Notes: generated by a model not told the origin, from the sequence alone. A stretch of DNA of 64,000 nucleotides from Chryseobacterium sp. IHB B 17019 (GCF_001456155.1 NZ_CP013293.1:3906001-3970000), one strand, 5' to 3'. Positions 25,586 through 37,169 are shown, counted from the stretch's first letter. Numbers and translations: made by a program.

Positions 25586-25786
25586 TTAATTTTTTAAATT
25601 AAAATCATCATCTTCATCATCCTGCAGAGGTGCTTCTTCTTCCTCTTTGTAATATTTTTTAGGCCTGCTAAAAACATAAATTACCAAAGCTACGAAGAAC
25701 AGCATAAAGAAAATCAGAGCCAACGTCTGGTAAAAACCAGCGTTATCTGTGTTGGATAATATGTCTTTAAAGTTCTGAGGTATCAT
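25586..25786 (-). CDS. ccoQ: CcoQ-like cbb3 oxidase small subunit
   Basis: This 66-residue protein has one central helix (TLALIFFMLFFVALVIYVFS) and an acidic C-terminal tail with EEEEAPLQDDEDDDF. Its position between ccoNO and ccoP and its size identify it as CcoQ. In other bacteria CcoQ helps stability of the oxidase; here the function is inferred from position. Confidence 0.85.
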   Translation of the reverse strand: MIPQNFKDILSNTDNAGFYQTLALIFFMLFFVALVIYVFSRPKKYYKEEEEAPLQDDEDDDFNLKN

Positions 25787-25808
25787 GATACGATCCTTTT
25801 AATGTTTT

Positions 25809-28070
25809 TTAGTTATTACTTGCTGTTTTTATTTCAGTTGTCTTGATATCCGTTCCTAATCTTTGTAGGTAAGAAATAAGAGCTACAATTTCTTTTTTCT
25901 CTAATTCACCTTTAGGTCTCTTAGCATAAGCGTCTTTTAAGTCTGCTGCTTCAGAGAAGATATCTCTTACAATTTTTGAAGCCTGGTTATCTGCCCAAGA
26001 ATTTGCAGAATCAATTTCAGCTTTTGTGTAAGGAACGTCAAATGCATTCTTCATCAACTTCATTTTGTCCACCATCTTAGATCTGTCAAGATTGTTGGCA
26101 ATTAACCAAGGGTAACGAGGCATGATAGAACCTGCAGACGTAGATCTTGGGTTGTACATGTGCTTGTAATGCCAAGAGCTTGGGTTTTTACCACCTTCTC
26201 TATGCAAATCCGGTCCTGTTCTCTTCGATCCCCAAAGGAACGGCCTGTCATATACAAACTCTCCTGCTTTAGAGTATTGTCCGTTTTTACCGTTGAATCT
26301 AGTAATCTCATCTCTGAATGGTCTTACCATCTGCGAGTGACAAGCGTTACATCCTTCTCTGATATATAGATCTCTTCCTTCTAATTCTAATGGGGAATAT
26401 GGTTTTACTGCTGAAATGGTTGGAACACTTTTCTTAAGAGATAGAGTAGGGATGATTTCCACCATACTACCTATTGAGATCGTTAATAAAGATAAAATAC
26501 CTAATAACATTGGTGTTCTCTCCAACCAAAGGTGAGTACCTTCTCCTTCTTTACGCTTAGCTCCAATGTTTGCTAAAGCTGGTGCTTCTGCAGGTACATC
26601 TTTCTGGAATGATCCTTTTCTTACCGTTGCTATAAGGTTTACAACCATTAAAATAGCTCCTGAAAGATAAAATAATCCTCCTAAGAATCTCATTTTAAAG
26701 TAAGGAATAATCGCCGTTACAGTGTCCAGCCAGTTTTTCCAAACTAAAGTTCCGTCCGGGTTGAATTGTTTCCACATCAATCCCTGAGTAAATCCTGAGA
26801 TATACATTGGAACCGCATAGAAAATAATTCCTAACGTTCCCAGCCAGAAATGCCAATTCGCTAATTTTGTAGAATATAATTTCGTTCTCCACAAGATTGG
26901 GATCAGATAATAGATAACCCCGAATGCCATGAAACCATTCCATCCAAGAGCACCTAAGTGTACGTGACCAATTACCCAGTCTGTAAAGTGACCGATTTTG
27001 TTAATGTTTTTCGTTGCCAATAAAGGTCCTTCAAAAGTTGCCATACCATAACAAGTTACTGCAACAACGAAGAATTTCAAGATAGGATTTTCTCTTACCT
27101 TATCCCAAGCTCCTCTCAGCGTAAGAAGCCCGTTCAGCATTCCTCCCCAAGATGGTGCGATCAACATGATAGAGAAACCTGTTCCCACTGCCTGAGCCCA
27201 AGCCGGCAACGCTGTATACTGAAGGTGGTGAGGACCAGCCCAGATATATACGAAAATTAATGACCAGAAGTGAATAATAGACAGTTTATAAGAGAAAACC
27301 GGTCTGTCTGCAGCTTTTGGCAAGAAATAATACATCAAACCTAAAACCGGAGTCGTTAAGATAAATGCAACGGCATTGTGACCGTACCACCACTGAACGA
27401 TAGCATCTTTTACACCCGCATAAGCAGAATAAGATTTCCATCCTGTGAATGATAATGGAACTTCAAGGTTATTGAAAATATGAAGCATTGCTACCGCAAT
27501 CCACGTACCGATGTAGAACCAGATTGCAACATACAAGTGTCTTACTCTTCTTTTGGCAATTGTTAAGAACATATTTGCCCCGAAAATGATCCATGAAACT
27601 GCGATCAAAATATCAATTGGCCATTCGTGTTCTGCATATTCTTTAGAGGTGTTGATTCCCATAAAGAAAGTAATGTAAGCCGCCACAATCATGATCTGCC
27701 AAGTCCAGAAATGGATCCAAGACAGGGTGTCGCTATACATTCTTGTTTTTAATAATCTCTGTAAAGAGTAATAAACTCCCACAAATACACTATTACATAC
27801 GAAGGCAAAAATTACAGTCGTAGTATGCAACATTCTTATTCTTCCGAAACCAAATGCTCCCTGGGAATTGATAAGCCCCTGGATATTTCCGCTTCTCAAA
27901 CTCTGGATGGTAGTATCATCCGTCCCAAAGAAAAACTCTGGAAGCTCCGGATAGAAGAGCATTAATGCTGCTGTAAGCCCAAACAAAAACCCTATGATCC
28001 CGAAAACTACGGTCGCATAAAGAAATGCCCGGACAATATTGTTGTCATAACTAAACTTTTGTGTTTCCAT
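25809..28070 (-). CDS. ccoNO: fused cbb3 oxidase subunits I and II (CcoNO)
   Basis: This 753-residue protein joins the haem-copper catalytic subunit CcoN with the monohaem subunit CcoO. Residues 1-490 hold about 12 helices and the ligand histidines of haem b, haem b3 and CuB (HNAVAF, AGPHHLQYT, HVHLGALGWNG). After a linker helix the CcoO part has a c-type haem site (CNACHSQMVRPF, residues about 580-590). The fusion is typical of Bacteroidota. It reduces oxygen to water and pumps protons, with high oxygen affinity. It lies 5 bp after ccoS in the same operon. Confidence 0.95.
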   Translation of the reverse strand: METQKFSYDNNIVRAFLYATVVFGIIGFLFGLTAALMLFYPELPEFFFGTDDTTIQSLRSGNIQGLINSQGAFGFGRIRMLHTTTVIFAFVCNSVFVGVYYSLQRLLKTRMYSDTLSWIHFWTWQIMIVAAYITFFMGINTSKEYAEHEWPIDILIAVSWIIFGANMFLTIAKRRVRHLYVAIWFYIGTWIAVAMLHIFNNLEVPLSFTGWKSYSAYAGVKDAIVQWWYGHNAVAFILTTPVLGLMYYFLPKAADRPVFSYKLSIIHFWSLIFVYIWAGPHHLQYTALPAWAQAVGTGFSIMLIAPSWGGMLNGLLTLRGAWDKVRENPILKFFVVAVTCYGMATFEGPLLATKNINKIGHFTDWVIGHVHLGALGWNGFMAFGVIYYLIPILWRTKLYSTKLANWHFWLGTLGIIFYAVPMYISGFTQGLMWKQFNPDGTLVWKNWLDTVTAIIPYFKMRFLGGLFYLSGAILMVVNLIATVRKGSFQKDVPAEAPALANIGAKRKEGEGTHLWLERTPMLLGILSLLTISIGSMVEIIPTLSLKKSVPTISAVKPYSPLELEGRDLYIREGCNACHSQMVRPFRDEITRFNGKNGQYSKAGEFVYDRPFLWGSKRTGPDLHREGGKNPSSWHYKHMYNPRSTSAGSIMPRYPWLIANNLDRSKMVDKMKLMKNAFDVPYTKAEIDSANSWADNQASKIVRDIFSEAADLKDAYAKRPKGELEKKEIVALISYLQRLGTDIKTTEIKTASNN

Positions 28071-28075
28071 ATCAA

Positions 28076-28300
28076 CTATTCACTTTTTTCTTCAATTTTA
28101 TTATTTTCTCCTTTCTCTTTATCGCCTTCTTCGTTGCCATCACCTTCCTTTTCCTTGATTTCTTCGGAATCGAAAAGTATTCGTACAGCCGGAGATTCAT
28201 CATCTTCAAACTGTCCTTTTCTGGCATAGACTATAAAGACGACCAGGAAAACTGCAGCCAAAGAAACGCTGCAAAGGATCATTAAATATAGAATATCCAT
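28076..28300 (-). CDS. ccoS: CcoS, cbb3 oxidase assembly protein
   Basis: This 74-residue protein has an N-terminal helix (MDILYLMILCSVSLAAVFLVVFI) and the CcoS motif GQFEDDESPAVRILFD just after it. CcoS is needed to insert cofactors into cbb3 oxidases. The tail is unusually long and highly charged (residues about 45-74), rich in Glu, Lys and Gly. It is the first gene of the ccoS-ccoNO-ccoQ-ccoP unit. Its ATG lies only 7 bp after a perfect -7 promoter element. Confidence 0.92.
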   Translation of the reverse strand: MDILYLMILCSVSLAAVFLVVFIVYARKGQFEDDESPAVRILFDSEEIKEKEGDGNEEGDKEKGENNKIEEKSE

Positions 28301-28307
28301 CAGACAA

Positions 28308-28315
28308 CAAAATTA
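28308..28315 (-). promoter_or_regulatory. -7 promoter element (TAATTTTG) of ccoS-ccoNOQP
   Basis: This is an exact TAnnTTTG match on the minus strand, 7 bp before the ccoS ATG, so the transcript would be leaderless or nearly so. An Fnr-like motif lies about 48 bp further upstream. Confidence 0.65.
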
Positions 28316-28349
28316 ACCTATTTTCGGGGTTCAAATTTAATGAAAAATA

Positions 28350-28363
28350 ATGACATTCATCAC
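28350..28363 (-). promoter_or_regulatory. Fnr-like operator candidate upstream of ccoS
   Basis: Read on the minus strand the sequence is GTGATGAATGTCAT, which holds the TGAT-N4-GTCA pattern of Fnr/Dnr-type sites. It differs from the site at 30859-30872 at one of 14 positions. Its centre is 48 bp upstream of the end of the ccoS -7 element, a position where activators can act. Confidence 0.5.
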
Positions 28364-28409
28364 GAAATAAGGATTTCAGCTAATTTAAAATCAGTCTAAA
28401 TAAGGGCTT

Positions 28410-30794
28410 TTAAGCCTGTTTTTTGAAATATTTTCTGCCCAGGATCCAAGTCGAAAATGTTGTAAACGTTACCACCGTGATCGAACTTATAGGCATAAGT
28501 ATCGCTGCAAAAAGTGGGTGCATATGTCCTGTAACTGCGTAACTTAAACCGACAATATTGTAAAGGAAACTGATTATAAATGTCATTTTCACAATCGTAA
28601 TCGAGCCCTTACAAACGTTGAGATAGTCATCCAGCCTGACTACTTTTTCACCATTCATGATCACATCGGATGAGGGTGTAAAGCTGTTGGTGTCGTCTGC
28701 AATGGCAATCCCGACATTGCTTTGTTTCAATGCTCCCGCATCATTCAGTCCGTCTCCAAGCATGGCGACTTTCATTTTCTGATTCTGAAGGTTTTGGATG
28801 TAATTAAGTTTGTCTTCCGGACTTTGATTGAAGGCCATTCCCTGATAATTCGGGATTAATTCCTTCAACTGGTTTTCTTCAGAAGAATTGTCTCCGCTCA
28901 GAATAAAAATTTTATAATCAGTCAGTTTTTTGAATAAATTTTTAAGATTTTCGCGGTATTCATTTTTAAAAATAAATTTCCCTAAAAATTCTCCATTTTT
29001 ACTGATATATACAGCTGTTTCAAGATTTTTAGATTCCTGATTGTTGTATTTTGCAGAACCGATCTTGTAAACATTTCCTCTTATGCTTGCCTCATATCCT
29101 TTTCCGGAGATCTCCTGAAAATTTTCAACCGGGAAATACTCATCTTTTATCTCAATAAATTCATATAAAGATTTAGAAAGCGGATGGTTTGAATTCTTTA
29201 ATAATGTTTTAATATTCAGTAAATCAAAGTCTTTTATTTCCGAACCTTCATATTTGATATTGGATTTTTTTCTGTGGGTAATTGTGCCTGTTTTATCAAA
29301 AACAATGGTATCTAATTTTGCAATTTTTTCGATCGTTAAAGTATCTTTTACATAAAACTTATTTCGACCTAAAATCCTCATAATGTGTCCAAAAGTAAAA
29401 GGTGCTGACAACGCAAGCGCACAAGGACAGGCAATAATTAAAATCGCGGAAATTACCTGAAACATTTTCTCGAAATCAACCGTTGCCCAATAAATTCCGG
29501 ATAGTAAAGCAATGCCTAAAATAATGAATGTGAAATATTTACTGATGTTATTTGTAAGTGTGTCAAGCCCTGTTTCGTGCTTTTTGAAAGCTTCTTTATT
29601 CCAAAGCTGAGTCAGATAACTCTGATCAACATTTTTAATAACTTCCAACTCCAAAGAAGATCCAATTTGTTTTCCCCCTGCAAAAATCTTATCTCCCGGC
29701 TGTTTGCTGATCGTTGCACTTTCTCCGGTGATAAAACCATTGTCAATATTCCCTTCTCCATGAATCAGAATGGCATCAACAGGAATAATTTCCTGATTTC
29801 TGACTAAAATTCTATCGCCAATTTTAATTTCAGAAAGTAAAATATTATCCTGTTTTCCTTCAAAATCAACCTTTGTTACTGCAATCGGGTAGAATGATTT
29901 GTAATCTCTGTCGTAAGACAGCGCACTGTAGGTCCTTTTTTGGAAAATTTTGCCTAAAAGCATGAAGAATAAAAGTCCACATAAAGTATCGAAATATCCT
30001 GGCCCATAATCAGTTGCAACTTCATACAAGCTACGACCGAAAAGAACAATAATTCCCAAAACAATCGGAACATCAATGTTGACAATTTTATTTTTTAATC
30101 CATACCAAGCAGATTTATAATAATCCGAAGCCGAATAAACTACAACCGGAATCGCGAGAAAACACATCAAAGCCCTGAAAAGCCCTTTATAGTGATCCAT
30201 CCAATAATCTTCGCCACCGATGTATTCAGGAAAGGCAAGGAACATCCCGTTTCCGAAAGCAAAAGCGGCAATAGCAAACTTTACAAGCAGGGATTTATCG
30301 AGATGCTCAACATTTTTATCAGCCGTTTCAAGGCTGATAACGGGCTTATATCCTAAATTTGTTAAGAAATTAGCTAATTCGCTTAGTTTTAAATCATTAT
30401 GGTTGAATGAAATCTGTAAGGTCTTTCTTGTGAAATTGACCTGGGAATATTTAATGTCTTTGTTTAAAGTATGAAGGCTTTCCAATAGCCAAATGCATGA
30501 TGAACAATGGATTACGGGAATTTTAAATGTAACAAGGCTTGTGTTTCCTTCTGAGAAATCGGTTACTTTTTCAAAAATTTCCGGAGTATCTAAATAATCA
30601 AACTGTGAAGAATTTTCATCGCTCGGACGAATTCCTGCTCTTTTATTTAATTCGTAAAAATTACTTAAATTATTAGCATTCAGAATCTCGTAAACAGACT
30701 TACAGCCGTTGCAGCAAAAAATCCTTTCATCAAAAGAAATTCTTTCCTTTTCGATACCCTGACCACAATGAAAACAGTTCTCGCTCACCTCCAT
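28410..30794 (-). CDS. ccoI: copper-exporting P-type ATPase for cbb3 oxidase assembly (CcoI/FixI)
   Basis: This 794-residue pump moves copper out of the cytoplasm so that the oxidase can be assembled. The N-terminal region has CFHCGQG and CCNGCKSVYEI, a cysteine-rich metal-binding piece. An HMA domain follows, with CSSCIWLLES. About eight helices hold the CPC ion-binding motif (ACPCALALSAPF). The catalytic loop has DKTGTITH, and the hinge is GDGLNDAGAL. This is a P1B ATPase of the FixI type. It is divergent from the Crp/Fnr gene and is followed by ccoS after 109 bp that hold a separate promoter. Confidence 0.94.
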   Translation of the reverse strand: MEVSENCFHCGQGIEKERISFDERIFCCNGCKSVYEILNANNLSNFYELNKRAGIRPSDENSSQFDYLDTPEIFEKVTDFSEGNTSLVTFKIPVIHCSSCIWLLESLHTLNKDIKYSQVNFTRKTLQISFNHNDLKLSELANFLTNLGYKPVISLETADKNVEHLDKSLLVKFAIAAFAFGNGMFLAFPEYIGGEDYWMDHYKGLFRALMCFLAIPVVVYSASDYYKSAWYGLKNKIVNIDVPIVLGIIVLFGRSLYEVATDYGPGYFDTLCGLLFFMLLGKIFQKRTYSALSYDRDYKSFYPIAVTKVDFEGKQDNILLSEIKIGDRILVRNQEIIPVDAILIHGEGNIDNGFITGESATISKQPGDKIFAGGKQIGSSLELEVIKNVDQSYLTQLWNKEAFKKHETGLDTLTNNISKYFTFIILGIALLSGIYWATVDFEKMFQVISAILIIACPCALALSAPFTFGHIMRILGRNKFYVKDTLTIEKIAKLDTIVFDKTGTITHRKKSNIKYEGSEIKDFDLLNIKTLLKNSNHPLSKSLYEFIEIKDEYFPVENFQEISGKGYEASIRGNVYKIGSAKYNNQESKNLETAVYISKNGEFLGKFIFKNEYRENLKNLFKKLTDYKIFILSGDNSSEENQLKELIPNYQGMAFNQSPEDKLNYIQNLQNQKMKVAMLGDGLNDAGALKQSNVGIAIADDTNSFTPSSDVIMNGEKVVRLDDYLNVCKGSITIVKMTFIISFLYNIVGLSYAVTGHMHPLFAAILMPISSITVVTFTTFSTWILGRKYFKKQA

Positions 30795-30808
30795 AAATTA
30801 TTGAACTA

Positions 30809-30816
30809 CAAAATTA
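30809..30816 (-). promoter_or_regulatory. -7 promoter element (TAATTTTG) of ccoI
   Basis: This is an exact TAnnTTTG match on the minus strand, 14 bp before the ccoI ATG. The Fnr-like motif at 30859-30872 is centred about 56 bp further upstream of it, close to the class I activator distance. Confidence 0.6.
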
Positions 30817-30851
30817 TAACAATTTTTTTTGTTTATCGAGTTAAAAAGTTC

Positions 30852-30859
30852 TATTTTTG
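30852..30859 (+). promoter_or_regulatory. -7 promoter element (TATTTTTG) of the crp/fnr gene
   Basis: This is an exact TAnnTTTG match on the plus strand, overlapping the left end of the Fnr-like motif. Binding there would block this promoter. Confidence 0.6.
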
Positions 30860-30872
30860 TGATAAATGTCAT
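30859..30872 (+). promoter_or_regulatory. Fnr-like operator candidate between crp/fnr and ccoI
   Basis: The sequence GTGATAAATGTCAT (TGAT-N4-GTCA) is nearly identical to the motif before ccoS. It sits over the start region of the crp/fnr transcript and at a class I-like distance from the ccoI promoter. It could therefore repress the regulator and activate ccoI. Confidence 0.5.
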
Positions 30873-30877
30873 ATAAA

Positions 30878-31591
30878 ATGTCGCAGGAACAACAGATTGC
30901 CATTGAAGAGAGGTTCGCCAGAGTTTTTAATGATAAATCATTTAAGGAAAGACTTTCAAGTGCAGATTTTGATAAATATATCAACGCCAAAAAGAAACTG
31001 AGTTTTCAAAAACATGATACGATCTTCGAGGATGGTGAAACTCCGAGAGGGGTTTATGTTTTGGAGAGAGGTGCTGCAAAATTATCAAAATCAGGAGCTT
31101 TCGGAAAAGATCAGATTTTAAGATTTATCAAAGAAGGGGACATCATCGGATACCGTTCTTTGCTTTGCGGGGAAAATTTCCAGGCGAAGGCTGAAGCTAT
31201 GACAGACATTGAAGCTACTTTTTTACCTTCAGATGTTTTCATGCATCTGCTGGAAGTCGATTCCCAGCTTTCTTTTATAATGCTTCAGAAAATTTCTTAT
31301 GAATTGGGAGAATCATCAAATACGATTACTTTCCTGGCTCAAAAAACGGTAAGAGAAAGATTAGCGGAGATTTTATTGCTGTTGGAACAGAAATTAGGAG
31401 TTGACCCTGAAGGATTTATCAAAATTTCTTTAACAAGGGAAGAAATTGCCAACATTATCGGAACGGCTACAGAAAGTGCAATCCGTTTGATTTCCGAATT
31501 TAAAGGAGACAATCTCATCGAAGTAGATGGAAGAAACATCAAAATTCTCAACCACGACAAATTAATGAAACTAGGACACGTAGTTTTATAA
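30878..31591 (+). CDS. Crp/Fnr family transcriptional regulator
   Basis: This 237-residue regulator has an N-terminal cyclic-nucleotide-binding-type beta roll (FEDGETPRGVYVLERG) and a C-terminal winged helix with the recognition block TREEIANIIGTATESAIRLI. The E and R of that block align with the residues that Fnr uses to read TGA/TCA half-sites. There is only one cysteine, so the oxygen-sensing Fe-S cluster of E. coli Fnr is absent; the signal is unknown. It is divergent from ccoI and shares a likely operator with it, so it probably controls the cco genes. An in-frame ATG at 30866 would add four residues (MSYK), but the ATG at 30878 is the better start. Confidence 0.88.
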   Translation: MSQEQQIAIEERFARVFNDKSFKERLSSADFDKYINAKKKLSFQKHDTIFEDGETPRGVYVLERGAAKLSKSGAFGKDQILRFIKEGDIIGYRSLLCGENFQAKAEAMTDIEATFLPSDVFMHLLEVDSQLSFIMLQKISYELGESSNTITFLAQKTVRERLAEILLLLEQKLGVDPEGFIKISLTREEIANIIGTATESAIRLISEFKGDNLIEVDGRNIKILNHDKLMKLGHVVL

Positions 31592-31605
31592 ATCATACAA
31601 AATTT

Positions 31606-31626
31606 AAGTCGGCTCAGGGCCGACTT
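31606..31626 (+). terminator. intrinsic terminator of the crp/fnr gene
   Basis: An 8-bp stem (AAGTCGGC/GCCGACTT) with a 5-nt loop is followed by T. It lies 14 bp after the stop codon. Confidence 0.85.
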
Positions 31627-31650
31627 TTTAACTTTTAAAATAGATACATT

Positions 31651-32466
31651 ATGTCTGTTCACTCTGAAATTAAAAAAGTTACGACTGAAACCTTGCGTAA
31701 AATGAAATTCGACAAGGAAAAAATAACGATGCTTACGGCATACGATTTTACCACTGCGAAAATGGTGGATGCAGGAGGAGTTGATACAATTCTGATCGGG
31801 GATTCTGCTGCTAATGTGATGGCGGGTTTTGAAACAACATTGCCAATTACTTTGGATCAGATGATTTATCATGCCCAAAGTGTTGTGAGGGGAACGGACA
31901 GAGCTTTGGTAGTTGCTGATTTACCTTTCGGATCTTATCAGAGCAATCCTGAAAAAGCTTTGGAATCTGCGGTAAGAATGATGAAAGAGGGTGGTGCTCA
32001 CGCTGTGAAAATTGAAGGAGGAAAAGAGATTTCAAAATCAATAAAGAAAATTATCAATGCCGGAATTCCTGTGATGGGACATTTGGGTTTAACGCCACAA
32101 TCCATTTATAAATTTGGCACCTATAAAGTAAGAGCGAAAGACGAGGCTGAAGCTGAAAAATTAATCAGTGATGCACAACTTTTGGAAGAATTGGGTTGTT
32201 TTTCTGTTGTTTTAGAGAAAATTCCAGCAGATTTAGCCAAAAAAGTGACAGAAGCAATTTCAATCCCAACCATCGGAATCGGAGCCGGACCTCATTGTGA
32301 CGGACAGGTTTTAGTTTACCACGATATGGTTGGAATGAATAAAGGTTTCAGTCCAAAATTTTTAAGAAGATACCTTGACCTTTACACAGAAATCACAGGA
32401 GCGGTTTCTCAATACGTACAAGACGTGAAAAGCCAGACTTTTCCTAACGAAAATGAAAGTTACTAA
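31651..32466 (+). CDS. panB: 3-methyl-2-oxobutanoate hydroxymethyltransferase
   Basis: PanB makes ketopantoate from alpha-ketoisovalerate, the first step toward pantothenate and coenzyme A. The 271 residues match the family. The metal-binding and catalytic regions are visible: [46 protein letters not shown] and [18 protein letters not shown]. The fold is a TIM barrel. It starts a three-gene operon with spacings of 3 bp each. Confidence 0.97.
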   Translation: MSVHSEIKKVTTETLRKMKFDKEKITMLTAYDFTTAKMVDAGGVDTILIGDSAANVMAGFETTLPITLDQMIYHAQSVVRGTDRALVVADLPFGSYQSNPEKALESAVRMMKEGGAHAVKIEGGKEISKSIKKIINAGIPVMGHLGLTPQSIYKFGTYKVRAKDEAEAEKLISDAQLLEELGCFSVVLEKIPADLAKKVTEAISIPTIGIGAGPHCDGQVLVYHDMVGMNKGFSPKFLRRYLDLYTEITGAVSQYVQDVKSQTFPNENESY

Positions 32467-32469
32467 TTA

Positions 32470-32793
32470 ATGAAAAATCAACAATCTACACAGGGAATTC
32501 TTTCCATCGTTGCATTGGTTTGCCTTGCAGCGGGATGGTTCAATTTCTTTTCACCGGAAATTAATATTTTACTTTCCAGAAGAATCTTTTATGTGCTCAT
32601 TGGGATTAGCTTTTTCCTGCAGGCACCATCTCTTACCAATAAAAACTTTATGTATGCAATGTACGGCGCAGCTGCACTGTGTATCGTGGGAGCATTATTT
32701 CCTTTGGAATGGAAGATTGCAGGGATAAAAACAATTGGACTTTTAGGAGGAATTATTCTTTCATTTACAAACAGACCAACGTACCGTCAGTAG
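32470..32793 (+). CDS. small hypothetical membrane protein
   Basis: This 107-residue protein has about four hydrophobic segments covering most of its length and ends in a short polar tail. I do not recognise a family. It lies 3 bp after panB and 3 bp before the pseudouridine synthase gene, so all three are probably translated from one mRNA. No function should be inferred from the position alone. Confidence 0.7.
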   Translation: MKNQQSTQGILSIVALVCLAAGWFNFFSPEINILLSRRIFYVLIGISFFLQAPSLTNKNFMYAMYGAAALCIVGALFPLEWKIAGIKTIGLLGGIILSFTNRPTYRQ

Positions 32794-32796
32794 ATC

Positions 32797-33474
32797 ATGG
32801 AGGAGCAGATTGTGTATGAAGACAACCATCTTTTGGTGATTAATAAAAAGGTCGGGCAGCTTGTACAGGGCGACAAAACCGGCGATGAATCTCTATTGGA
32901 TTCAATTAAAAATTTTATAAAAAAAAGAGACAATAAACCCGGAAATGTTTTTCTGGGTTTGGTCCATCGTATTGACAGGCCGACATCGGGGTTGGTGATT
33001 TATGCTAAAACATCAAAAGCCCTTACCCGATTAACCCAAATGGTAAAAAACCGTGAAATCGAAAAAACATATTGGGCAGTTGTTGCTAAGGAAATGATTC
33101 CCCAGACGCAAAGGCTGGTTCATTACTTACAGAAAAACGAAAAGAATAATAAGGCTATTGTTTTCCCGAAAGCTACACAAGGCGCAAAGGAAGCGATTCT
33201 TACTTATCATATTATTAAAACGTTGGATAATTATTTACTTCTTGAAATTGATCTTGAAACAGGAAGGCATCATCAAATCAGGGCTCAGTTGTCAAAAACA
33301 GGAATTCCCATTAAAGGTGATTTAAAATATGGAGCGCCACGTTCCAATCCGGACGGCGGAATTAATCTTCATGCCAGGAAGCTGGAATTTATTCATCCTG
33401 TTACCAAAGAAAAAATAAAAATTACAGCTCCCGTTCCGCAGAATGATGCGATTTGGAGAGCTTGTGAGGATTGA
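32797..33474 (+). CDS. RluA-family pseudouridine synthase
   Basis: This 225-residue enzyme converts uridine to pseudouridine in RNA. The catalytic aspartate motif is HRIDRPTSGLVIYAKT, the RluA signature. The C-terminal region GRHHQIRAQLSKTGIPIKGDLKYG is also typical. It lacks an S4 domain. The exact RNA target (rRNA or tRNA) cannot be decided. It ends the panB operon. Confidence 0.9.
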   Translation: MEEQIVYEDNHLLVINKKVGQLVQGDKTGDESLLDSIKNFIKKRDNKPGNVFLGLVHRIDRPTSGLVIYAKTSKALTRLTQMVKNREIEKTYWAVVAKEMIPQTQRLVHYLQKNEKNNKAIVFPKATQGAKEAILTYHIIKTLDNYLLLEIDLETGRHHQIRAQLSKTGIPIKGDLKYGAPRSNPDGGINLHARKLEFIHPVTKEKIKITAPVPQNDAIWRACED

Positions 33475-33505
33475 TTTTTAATAGGTCGGAAGTTAGAAGA
33501 TGGAA

Positions 33506-33611
33506 GCTGGAAGTTATATTCGGGGGTTCCATTTTTTATTTTAGCCCATAATTAAAATCAAATAATACTTTTTACGGTTACAAAACCTCCAGCCTTCATC
33601 CAACTTCCAGC
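33506..33611. repeat. loose inverted repeat in the gap before the thiamine genes
   Basis: GCTGGAAGTT at 33506-33515 is complementary to AACTTCCAGC at 33602-33611, and a further GGAAG-rich part lies just upstream at about 33488-33505. The segment resembles small intergenic repeats seen in flavobacteria. No gene is visible in it. The 299-bp gap also holds the promoter and TPP riboswitch. Confidence 0.4.
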
Positions 33612-33648
33612 CCCTTCTGAAAAATTTTGCCCATTTCAAAAAAATAAC

Positions 33649-33656
33649 TAACTTCG
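33649..33656 (+). promoter_or_regulatory. -7-like promoter element (TAACTTCG) of the thi operon
   Basis: This is a 7-of-8 match to TAnnTTTG directly upstream of the TPP riboswitch. The other TPP riboswitch in the window has the same TTCG form at 49229-49236. Confidence 0.45.
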
Positions 33657-33663
33657 TCCAAAC

Positions 33664-33748
33664 TTTAGGGGTGTCTGCGAGAAGCGGACTGAGATTTTAC
33701 CCTTTGAACCTGATCTGGATTATACCAGCGTAGGGAAAAGTGAGATGA
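33664..33748 (+). ncRNA. TPP riboswitch (THI element) of the thiamine biosynthesis operon
   Basis: The conserved TPP aptamer landmarks are present in order: GGGGTGTCTGCGAGAAGCGG, then CTGAGATTTTACCCTTTGAACCTGATCTGG and TTATACCAGCGTAGGGAAAA. The aptamer precedes thiS and thiC, the normal arrangement. When thiamine diphosphate is abundant it should shut the operon off. The hairpin at 33782-33815 pairs CATTCCTAAA with TTTAGGAATG and covers the thiS start codon, so control may be at translation. Confidence 0.93.
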
Positions 33749-33812
33749 CTTTTGCTGCACATTCTATTGTGCAATGACGGACATTCCTAAAGTATATTTA
33801 AAAAATTTAGGA

Positions 33813-36398
<2,586 letters not shown>

Positions 36399-36423
<25 letters not shown>

Positions 36424-37142
36424 TGAGTATTGCAGGCTACGATCCAAGTGGTGGAGCAGGTTTGTTGGCGGATATTAAAACAATGGAACAGTTGAAAGTT
36501 CAGGGTTTAGGAGTTTGTACGGCAATGACTTTACAGACAGAATCTCAATGTTTGAGTTTGAATTGGCAACCTTTAGATGAAATTTTGAACTCAATTGATG
36601 TTTTAATGAAAAAATATGCTGTTCAGGTTGTAAAAATCGGAGTTGTCAAAGATGCGGAATTTTTAACTGAAATTGTAAAAACAATTAAATCTATTAATCC
36701 TCAAACAAAAATAATTTGGGATCCCGTTTTGAAAAGTACATCCGAGTTTTCTTTTTTTGATCTGAATACAATTTCTGAACTGGAAAATGTTTTACAACAA
36801 ATTGATTTAATGACACCAAACTATAATGAATATAGGGTTTTACAGAAATTTAATCTTTTTAAAAATGCGAAAAATTCATGTTCAGTTTTAATTAAAGGTG
36901 GACATCGAGAGGATAAATTAGGCATGGATATTTTATTGGATAATGGAAAAGAAATTGCAATTCATCCAAATGATGAAACCTCGGTTTTCTACCCAAAACA
37001 TGGTTCCGGTTGTGTACTTTCTTCTGCGATTGCAAGTCATTTAGCTTTAGGTGAAAATTTAGAAAATGCCTGCCGAAACGGAAAATTATACATTGAAAAG
37101 TTTTTAACAAGTAATTCTACTTTACTGGGTTTTCATTCTTAA
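36399..37142 (+). CDS. thiD: hydroxymethylpyrimidine/phosphomethylpyrimidine kinase ThiD
   Basis: ThiD phosphorylates hydroxymethylpyrimidine twice to give the diphosphate needed for thiamine phosphate synthesis. The 247 residues belong to the ribokinase fold. The opening SIAGYDPSGGAGLLADIKTM and the C-terminal HGSGCVLSSAIASHLALG (ATP/anion-hole region) are typical. The start at 36399 overlaps the preceding gene by 25 bp. Confidence 0.95.
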
Positions 37143-37169
37143 AAATTATGAGTAAAACGTGCTGTCTTT

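Noticed and set aside
30866-30877. Upstream ATG of the Crp/Fnr gene
   Set aside because: It adds only MSYK and sits inside the likely operator; the next ATG matches the usual family N terminus. A leaderless form from this ATG cannot be excluded.
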